Shown here piece by piece: positions 1-4,318 of a DNA stretch of 5,584 nucleotides. A model generated the notes under the pieces. It saw nothing but the letters and a program-made list of their open reading frames with translations. It ran no database searches and was not told the origin of the DNA. The position numbers and the translations under genes were made by a program. Position 1 is the first letter of the stretch. Every line of letters begins with the position of its first letter. Source of the DNA: JBECKW01 sp040235505 (GTDB lineage Bacteria > Desulfobacterota > Desulfobacteria > Desulfobacterales > JAFDDL01); NCBI GenBank assembly GCA_040235505.1, contig JBECKW010000221.1:1-5584 (forward strand). The letters run 5' to 3'.

Positions 1-1
1 C

Positions 2-154
2 CTCTTTATTGCCGCCAAAGTTGTCAAAGATCAAAACCGAGATAAGGTCAAGTACTCCATACACGATGCGAGAACACCCGCGATGATCCACTTTCTCAAC
101 TTCCTGGATCAGGCGCGATTAAAACCAAAGCCTTGGGAGCAAGTTTCATGTTGA
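2..154 (+). pseudogene. C-terminal fragment of a DDE transposase (IS1380-like?)
   Basis: An open frame enters from the window edge and ends at TGA 152-154, giving about 50 residues (LFIAAKVVKDQNRDKVKYSI at the start, ending KPKPWEQVSC). The hydrophobic-AAK-hydrophobic start, alternating strand-like residues and a final amphipathic helix (FLNFLDQAR) resemble the last segment of IS1380/IS4-like DDE transposases (DDE group 1), where a short beta-rich tail follows the catalytic Glu. The catalytic residues would lie outside the window, so it is not possible to say whether the element is intact upstream or only a scrap. The family assignment comes from remembered sequence character, not a search. 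It may be a normal CDS cut by the window edge. Confidence 0.45.
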
Positions 155-169
155 ACGGTCGACGAACTC

Positions 170-210
170 GGGAGAATTCAATGCAAAATATTTCTTGCAT
201 GATAATTCCC
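170..210. repeat. Imperfect inverted repeat after the transposase stop
   Basis: ATGCAA (181-186) pairs with TTGCAT (195-200) around an 8-nt AT-rich loop. Further out, GAATT (174-178) pairs with AATTC (204-208), and GG near 171-172 can pair with CC at 209-210, with small internal bulges. It lies 16 bp past the transposase stop, so it could be part of an IS end or a weak terminator-like hairpin for the transposase transcript. There is no clean T-run directly after it (CTTTAG only). The rest of 155-344 shows no gene. Confidence 0.35.
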
Positions 211-344
211 TTTAGATATGCGAGGTTAAGGGAATCATTGCCAAACCGTTTGCTGCTCATAATAGGTAACGATCATGCGATAGGGTAGAAAACGAGTTCT
301 TCGTCATTTTAAAAAAATTGGTCATAGTGGCCATTGAAAGCTAA

Positions 345-560
345 TTGCGTGCAAAATTCAGGTATTACATTGTTCGTGGAAATGTACTTTTTACCATTGA
401 TGGTGAGTCCTGTGACCTTTCCGCCGGCGATGCCTGCATTATTCGAAAAGGAGAACGTTTCGCTTATAAGAATACCGGATCAGATGATGCCGTACTTATT
501 TTGGTCCACACGCCGAATTTCCTTTTGGAAGATGAAGTGTTTGAAGAACCTGAAAAATAG
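345..560 (+). pseudogene. 5'-truncated cupin-domain protein remnant
   Basis: The frame encodes about 71 residues if read from TTG 345, directly after an in-frame TAA (342-344). It matches the second half of a small cupin_2 protein: strand FRYYIVRGNVLFTIDGE, then the turn DLSAGDACIIRKGERFAYKN corresponding to cupin motif 2, then a closing strand LILVHTPNF and an acidic tail. Cupin motif 1 (the HxH...E metal ligands) is absent, and no reading frame in the 190 bp upstream supplies it. Motif 2 normally reads PxGxxHxxxN; here it reads RKGERFAYKN, so the metal-binding His is Phe. There is no convincing Shine-Dalgarno sequence before the TTG. The simplest reading is a gene decapitated by a rearrangement next to the IS debris at 2-154. 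A short, metal-free, translated protein is not excluded. Confidence 0.6.
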
Positions 561-654
561 ATCATAACAAGCGTGTTAACAACCAGTTCAGACAGGAAAT
601 ACAAAAAATGAGGCAATCGGGTTGAATTTTTTTGCAGTGCGACCAGAACCTAAG

Positions 655-660
655 AGGAGA
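655..660 (+). promoter_or_regulatory. Ribosome binding site of the nitroreductase gene
   Basis: AGGAGA lies 5 nt before ATG 666 within a purine-rich run (AGAGGAGAGAG). It favours ATG 666 over the in-frame ATG at 675. Confidence 0.8.
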
Positions 661-665
661 GAGCA

Positions 666-1409
666 ATGAATGCTATGAGTCGAAAAGGAAGTATTGTATT
701 TTTAGGAATGGTAAGTTTCGTCCTCATCGTGGCGTCGCTGGGCATCGCGGCAGAGGGTGACATCAAGCTCCCACAGCCGTCATTGAAGAGTGACGTGTCA
801 ATAGAACAGGCACTCGCTTCGCGAAGATCCCTGAGGACTTATTCGGACAAGCCCGTTACGCTCAAGGACTTGTCGCAACTCCTGTGGGCGGCCCAGGGGA
901 TTACCGAGCCGGAAAAGGGATTCAGAACCGCTCCTTCGGGCCTGGCAAGATACCCCTTGACAGTCTACGCAGCCGTCTTCAACATCACAGGTGTGCCCCA
1001 GGGCGTCTATCGTTATGAACCGGCAGGCCACGTGCTCGTGCTTGTAACCGGAGGCGATACGAGAAGCAGCTTCGAAAGGAAAGCCCGGCCCGCAAGTCCG
1101 GAAGGCCGGGATGCTTCGGCCTCGACATCGACCGCTTCGGCATCGCGTCCCACGGTGGCCGGTCATGCAGATCCGATCCCCACAGCCCCGGCAGTGCTCG
1201 TAATAACCGCTGATACGAAAAAAACCTATGCGGCTTCGGGTTACTACCTGGAGGCGGGCCATGTGGCGCAGAATATCGTGCTGCAATGTGTTTCTCTGGA
1301 TATGGGGGGCGTCACCATGGCGGGATTCAGTGCCGACACCCTGAAAAAAGTACTCAAGCTTTCGGAAAATGAAGTGCCCGTCTATGAGATTCCGGTTGGG
1401 AAGAAGTAA
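666..1409 (+). CDS. Exported SagB-type nitroreductase-family flavoprotein
   Basis: A 247-residue protein of the nitroreductase superfamily, SagB-like branch; family members bind FMN and carry out two-electron reductions or dehydrogenations. Residues 1-29 form a Sec signal peptide: basic SRKG, hydrophobic core SIVFLGMVSFVLIVASLGI, then A28-A29, so the mature domain should act outside the cytoplasm. Family signatures: SIEQALASRRSLRTYSDKPV (45-64, the RRS.R FMN-phosphate region), LSQLLWAAQGIT (69-80), TAPSGLARYP (88-97, where SAGALYP is usual), GVYRYEP (113-119), APAVLVITAD (174-183), LEAGHVAQN (195-203) and a late GGV..AGF segment ending in PVGKK. Residues about 140-165 form an Ala/Ser/Thr/Pro-rich stretch lying where family members usually have a short helix. 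A good RBS supports the start. A Tat-exported flavoenzyme follows after 48 bp, probably in the same operon. The substrate cannot be read from the sequence. Confidence 0.88.
   Translation: MNAMSRKGSIVFLGMVSFVLIVASLGIAAEGDIKLPQPSLKSDVSIEQALASRRSLRTYSDKPVTLKDLSQLLWAAQGITEPEKGFRTAPSGLARYPLTVYAAVFNITGVPQGVYRYEPAGHVLVLVTGGDTRSSFERKARPASPEGRDASASTSTASASRPTVAGHADPIPTAPAVLVITADTKKTYAASGYYLEAGHVAQNIVLQCVSLDMGGVTMAGFSADTLKKVLKLSENEVPVYEIPVGKK
1084..1110. repeat. 7-bp GC inverted repeat inside the nitroreductase gene
   Basis: CCCGGCC (1084-1090) and GGCCGGG (1104-1110) are perfectly complementary around a 13-nt loop. The hairpin lies at the 5' edge of the low-complexity coding insert. Confidence 0.6.
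1113..1154 (+). repeat. 21-nt degenerate tandem repeat coding for ASAS(T/R)(S/P)T
   Basis: GCTTCGGC occurs at 1113-1120 and again at 1134-1141, exactly 21 nt apart and in frame. The two units encode ASASTST and ASASRPT (residues 150-163). This looks like a small in-frame tandem duplication that lengthened a surface loop. Confidence 0.55.
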
Positions 1410-1446
1410 GCACTTTATTGAAATGCCGATACAAAGTAAAAAAAAC

Positions 1447-1451
1447 AGGAG
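1447..1451 (+). promoter_or_regulatory. Ribosome binding site of the OYE-fusion gene
   Basis: AGGAG sits 6 nt before ATG 1458. It supports ATG 1458 as the start rather than the nearby ATG 1464, and so keeps the twin-arginine motif close to the N-terminus. Confidence 0.8.
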
Positions 1452-1457
1452 TAAATC

Positions 1458-3512
1458 ATGAGTATGATTAAAACGCCTATGGGAAGACGGCAATTCATGA
1501 TTACCGCCGGTGTGACTTCAACATCAGCGCTGATCTATAAAAAGCTTACAAAGGTCGTTGCTCCGGGAGCACAAGCCGGTGTGGCAATGGCATCCGAAAA
1601 GCCCGGGACCGCCGATATGAAAGAAGTAGACAACAAATACAGTCATCTTCTGTCGCCGTTGAGAATACGGAATGTGGTCCTGAAGAACAAGCTGATGGCC
1701 ACCAGAGCGCTTCCGAATGTTCTGAATGATTCACCGGAGCCTTATCCCACCGATCCGACCATAACGTATGAAGCAAATGTGGCCAGAAACGGTGCCGCCA
1801 TTGTTACGGTTTCTGTGGATAAATTTGACCTCAAGGATAGGGGGGTCCAGTATTATGTCAAAAAGCTGACGGAGGCCATTCATTTCTATGGTGCCAAGGC
1901 CGACGTGTCCCTCACCCAGATGACCGAACCGGAAGGATACGACATCAGCGACATCTATGATATCCGGACAAGACCGAATTTGGGGGAGTATGTTGTCGAG
2001 GCAAAGGAGATCCCCATCGACATGCTGCAAAAATGGATTAAGGGTCTCGCAGAGTCGGCAAGGCGTTATCAGGATCTCGGTTTTGACATGGCGTGCCTGT
2101 ATATGAATCATAGTAACAGCCTGTTGGGAAATGCCCTGTCGTTCAAGTGGAACAAGAGAAAGGACCGGTATGGCGGGAGCACCGAAAACCGGGCAAGACT
2201 CTGCATTGAGCTGTGTCAGGCCATCAAGAAGTTATGCGGCCAGGATTTTCTGATAGACGGGCAAGTCTGCGGCGAGGAGGATGGCGGCTACACCCCGGAA
2301 GATCTTGCCGAATATGCGAAACTGTGGGAAGGCTCGGTGGACATCCTTCAGCTTCGGGGAAAGGACGGTGACTTCCAACATCCATCGGGGTATAATTCTT
2401 CGAAGTATAATCCATCGACCCTTCCTTATGCGGAAGTCGTCAAGAAAAGGGGCGTGAAGATAATCACGGCGCCTGTGGGCGGATACCAGGATCCCGATCT
2501 GGCCGAGGAATTCATCGCCAGCGGAAAAACCGATATGGTCGCCATGGCCAGGGCCTTTATCAGCGATCCGGAATACGGCAAAAAATTGTATGAAGGCAGG
2601 GGCGCGGATGTCGTACCCTGTGTGTTGGACAACCGGTGCCATGGGGGATTTTGTACCGTAAACCCGAAGTTGGGCTTTGAGCATAAAATCAACCGAATGA
2701 TCGACGCACCGGCCGCACCGTTGAAGGTTGCCGTTATCGGTGGCGGTCCGGCGGGCATGAAAGCCGCCGTGACGGCTGCCGAAAGAGGTCACAGGGTAAC
2801 CCTGTATGAAAAGAATTCATTCCTGGGCGGACTGCTCCGGCACGCTGATTTTTACGCCTTTCAGTGGCCCTTCAGAGATTACAGGGATTACCTTATCCGC
2901 CAAGTGAACAAGAACGGTATTGAGGTGCTTCTAAACACGGAAGCCACCCACGACATGATTCGGTCGGGAGGATACGACGCGGTGATGGTAGCCGTTGGTG
3001 CGGAGGCCATTCTTCCGAAGATGCCCGGTGCGGATGGCGGCAACGTTTATAAGGTCACGGATGTTTACGGCAATGAGAAGGCCCTGGGTAAACACGTCGT
3101 GGTATTGGTCGGAGACGGCGGTTTGTGCGGTACGCAGACAGGGATATATCTGGCCCAAAACGGCCATAAGGTAACGGCTCTGGCCACTGGAAGAATACTG
3201 GCGGTAACGGAAGGCGCCCACTCGCAAATTCCCGACTCTACGTTCGAGGGCCTGGATTTCAGCCATGTTCTGGAGGCTATGCCCACCAGCATTTCGGGGG
3301 GAAACGTAACCTATCGTGATGCCAAAGGGAATGAGAAGTCCGTCAAGGCCGACAGCGTGGTGGTCTACGCGGGCTTTAAACCGAGGCTGGATGAGGTCAT
3401 GAAGTTTTCAGGATCGGCCATCCGTTTTTTTACTATAGGCGACTGCACAGGCGAGGGCGGTAATGTGCAGAAGGTGACTCGCCAGGCCTTTGCTGCTGCT
3501 TCCCGGATATAG
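1458..3512 (+). CDS. Tat-exported OYE/FAD-NAD(P) fusion oxidoreductase (dienoyl-CoA reductase-like)
   Basis: A 684-residue flavoprotein with the layout of 2,4-dienoyl-CoA reductase (FadH), BaiCD-type enoate reductases and trimethylamine dehydrogenase. Residues 1 to about 45 are a twin-arginine signal (G9-R10-R11-Q-F-M, then a mild hydrophobic stretch and APGAQA). Residues about 61-385 are the FMN-binding OYE barrel, opening HLLSPLRIRNVVLKNKL. It has Y215-x-x-H218 as in the trimethylamine dehydrogenase active site, and WNKRKDRYGGSTENRAR (YGGS at 238-241). Cysteines C388, C394 and C399 mark the Fe-S region, but the usual second cysteine is D391 and the loop is short. A first Rossmann motif VIGGGPAGM starts near 426 (G428-G433, FAD), a second one GDGGLCG at 552-558 (NAD(P)H-like), and IGDCTGEGGN near the C-terminus binds FAD. 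The expected job is reduction of an activated C=C bond; substrate and electron donor are unknown. It is co-transcribed with the exported nitroreductase (48-bp gap). Length and closing motif AFAAASRI suggest an essentially complete protein. Confidence 0.9.
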   Translation: MSMIKTPMGRRQFMITAGVTSTSALIYKKLTKVVAPGAQAGVAMASEKPGTADMKEVDNKYSHLLSPLRIRNVVLKNKLMATRALPNVLNDSPEPYPTDPTITYEANVARNGAAIVTVSVDKFDLKDRGVQYYVKKLTEAIHFYGAKADVSLTQMTEPEGYDISDIYDIRTRPNLGEYVVEAKEIPIDMLQKWIKGLAESARRYQDLGFDMACLYMNHSNSLLGNALSFKWNKRKDRYGGSTENRARLCIELCQAIKKLCGQDFLIDGQVCGEEDGGYTPEDLAEYAKLWEGSVDILQLRGKDGDFQHPSGYNSSKYNPSTLPYAEVVKKRGVKIITAPVGGYQDPDLAEEFIASGKTDMVAMARAFISDPEYGKKLYEGRGADVVPCVLDNRCHGGFCTVNPKLGFEHKINRMIDAPAAPLKVAVIGGGPAGMKAAVTAAERGHRVTLYEKNSFLGGLLRHADFYAFQWPFRDYRDYLIRQVNKNGIEVLLNTEATHDMIRSGGYDAVMVAVGAEAILPKMPGADGGNVYKVTDVYGNEKALGKHVVVLVGDGGLCGTQTGIYLAQNGHKVTALATGRILAVTEGAHSQIPDSTFEGLDFSHVLEAMPTSISGGNVTYRDAKGNEKSVKADSVVVYAGFKPRLDEVMKFSGSAIRFFTIGDCTGEGGNVQKVTRQAFAAASRI

Positions 3513-3604
3513 TGTACACGAAGCATCCCAGATTCATCGTCGGATACGGTCGCCCTTACGGGTATGATCCATATACAAAGGAGGATCGGGGCAACGGAAA
3601 ATAG
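3512..3604 (+). other. Short protein-like open stretch overlapping the OYE-fusion stop, in another frame
   Basis: Read from position 3512, one frame away from the upstream gene, 30 codons run to TAG 3602-3604. They include the protein-like stretch PRFIVGYGRPYGYDPYTKED. It directly overlaps the TAG stop of the OYE-fusion gene, so it could be an original C-terminal tail lost to a frameshift, a fragment of another gene, or chance. No RBS serves it as an independent gene. Confidence 0.25.
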
Positions 3605-3689
3605 CGGCGGCATCTATCCGTGAAAAATTGTGTAGACCCTGCCCCTAACTTTTCGGGAAACGGCAGATACCAAATTGCCTTAATCCGAT

Positions 3690-3733
3690 TTATATCTTGA
3701 AGGTTCAAAGACTTATATTTTAAAGGTTCATAG
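3690..3733 (+). repeat. Two 21-bp direct repeats, 23-bp period
   Basis: The units lie at 3690-3710 and 3713-3733 and match at 18 of 21 positions. The shared core is TTATAT.TT.AAGGTTCA.AG. Start-to-start spacing is 23 bp, roughly two helical turns. They lie about 40-80 bp upstream of the -35 box at 3771, a position that suits an activator or other DNA-binding protein (inference). Confidence 0.6.
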
Positions 3734-3770
3734 CCGATTTTTCAATACGGCCGAATTTTTAAAATATTTC

Positions 3771-3799
3771 TTGACATCCCATATAAAAACACATAAAAA
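3771..3799 (+). promoter_or_regulatory. Sigma-70-type promoter with perfect -35 box
   Basis: TTGACA (3771-3776) is followed after 17 nt by TAAAAA (3794-3799), a weak but acceptable -10 box in AT-rich DNA. Transcription would begin near 3806, inside the near-palindrome at 3803-3817. It reads toward the broken ISAzo13 transposase and then the DUF1302 gene about 500 bp away. No intact gene follows it directly. Confidence 0.5.
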
Positions 3800-3802
3800 T
3801 AC

Positions 3803-3817
3803 CTTACGGCCGGTAAG
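3803..3817. promoter_or_regulatory. Near-palindromic operator candidate (TetR-family-like)
   Basis: CTTACGGCCGGTAAG has arms CTTAC and GTAAG plus an inner G-C pair around a central C, so 6 of 7 positions are symmetric. TTAC(N5)GTAA-type palindromes with a GC-rich centre are typical of TetR/AcrR-family operators, and its place at the expected transcription start fits repression by blocking RNA polymerase. A lone CCGGTAA half-site recurs at 4262-4268 ahead of the DUF1302 gene. No regulator gene is present in the window, so the identity of the binding protein is inference. Confidence 0.5.
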
Positions 3818-3881
3818 TATAGATTTTATTATTCCGTTTTTGCCTATGATGAATTGGGGTTTTTGCCGATACACTTTTCTA

Positions 3882-4178
3882 ACGGGTCTCATAATATTCG
3901 TATGTCATTTCCCGCCGAGGACCAGCAAATGGAACAAAATCGAGCATCGGCTTTTTCCCCACATCAACATGAACTGGCGCTGACGGATGCTTATCAGCCA
4001 TGAGGTAATTGTAAAGCTTATCAAACAAACCACCACTGAAACCGGACTCGAGGTGAAGGCGCAACTCGATAAGAAGCGGTACCCTCTCAAGATCAAAGAG
4101 ACCGATGCGGAACTGAAGAAGATCAATATCAAGCCGCATCGGTTTTATGGCGGATGGAATTATAATATCGGGCCATAA
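3882..4178 (+). pseudogene. Truncated ISAzo13-family transposase with in-frame stop
   Basis: Reading one frame from about 3882 to TAA 4176-4178 gives the C-terminal about 98 residues of an ISAzo13-type (Rhodopirellula-type) DDE transposase. It starts TGLIIFVCHFPPRTSKWNKI and continues EHRLFPHINMNWR, then an in-frame TGA (3981-3983), then SHEVIVKLIKQTTTETGLEV and the end HRFYGGWNYNIGP. The Glu in KWNKIEHR (codon 3942-3944) corresponds to the last acidic residue of the DDE triad. From memory of the family, the TGA replaces a Gly codon (NWR-G-RPLISHE), a single-base change GGA to TGA. PPRTSKW has Arg where Gly is usual, another sign of decay. The N-terminal three quarters of the protein, with the first two catalytic Asp residues, are missing; similarity stops abruptly upstream of about 3880. 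Confidence 0.82.
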
Positions 4179-4224
4179 AGCATAATTTGCAAATGTGATT
4201 ATTTAACAGCTCCGAAACAGATGA

Positions 4225-4252
4225 TTGTTTGTCGATGTAAAGCGTTTATAGG
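4225..4252 (+). promoter_or_regulatory. Weak promoter candidate upstream of the DUF1302 gene
   Basis: TTGTTT (4225-4230), a 16-nt spacer and TATAGG (4247-4252) give a possible sigma-70 promoter about 65 bp before the start codon. Both boxes are imperfect and the surrounding DNA is AT-rich, so chance matches are likely. Confidence 0.25.
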
Positions 4253-4303
4253 ATTTAAAAACCGGTAAACACTTAAATCAAGCACAAAGCGTCAACTGCG
4301 CGA

Positions 4304-4310
4304 AAGGGGG
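4304..4310 (+). promoter_or_regulatory. Ribosome binding site of the DUF1302 gene
   Basis: AAGGGGG ends 8 nt before GTG 4319 and decides the start. No other start codon occurs in this frame between the upstream TAA (4274-4276) and GTG 4319, and the nearer GTG at 4311 is in another frame. Confidence 0.6.
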
Positions 4311-4318
4311 GTGCGATC

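Larger units (their letters stand above)
3513..3881. other. AT-rich intergenic region with regulatory-looking signals
   Basis: There is no convincing complete gene in this 369-bp stretch. It holds a possible out-of-frame protein tail (3512-3604), a weak bulged hairpin (CTGCC 3639-3643 with GGCAG 3662-3666), two 21-bp direct repeats (3690-3733), a promoter (3771-3799) and a near-palindromic operator candidate (3803-3817). No T-tailed terminator is visible after the OYE-fusion gene. Base composition is clearly more AT-rich than the flanking genes. Confidence 0.6.

Noticed and set aside
334..567. 77-residue open frame from TTG 334
   Set aside because: It overlaps the cupin frame in another register; the cupin translation has clear family character and this one has none.
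576..605. Possible promoter TTAACA-N18-TACAAA before the nitroreductase gene
   Set aside because: Both boxes are weak and the spacing is not optimal; a similar match is expected by chance in this AT-rich 100-bp gap.
798..1493. 231-residue open frame on the - strand across the nitroreductase gene
   Set aside because: It is antisense to a clear nitroreductase with signal peptide and RBS, and its Cys/Arg/His-rich translation resembles no family.
2232..2792. 186-residue open frame on the - strand inside the OYE-fusion gene
   Set aside because: It is a shadow of a well-conserved coding region; no family motif or RBS is seen.
3542..3572. Hairpin GGATAC...GTATGATCC with inner CCC-TTAC-GGG as terminator of the OYE-fusion gene
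   Set aside because: The stem is interrupted and no T-run follows, so it does not fit an intrinsic terminator.
3510..3623. TAG at 3510-3512 read through as pyrrolysine, extending to TGA 3621
   Set aside because: The in-frame continuation (CTRSIPDSSSDTVALTG...) has no family character, and the protein is already complete at AFAAASRI.
3771..3881. Extending the ISAzo13 fragment upstream to TTG 3771
   Set aside because: The frame is open, but residues before about TGL (3882) show no transposase character, and TTG 3771 is part of the -35 box.
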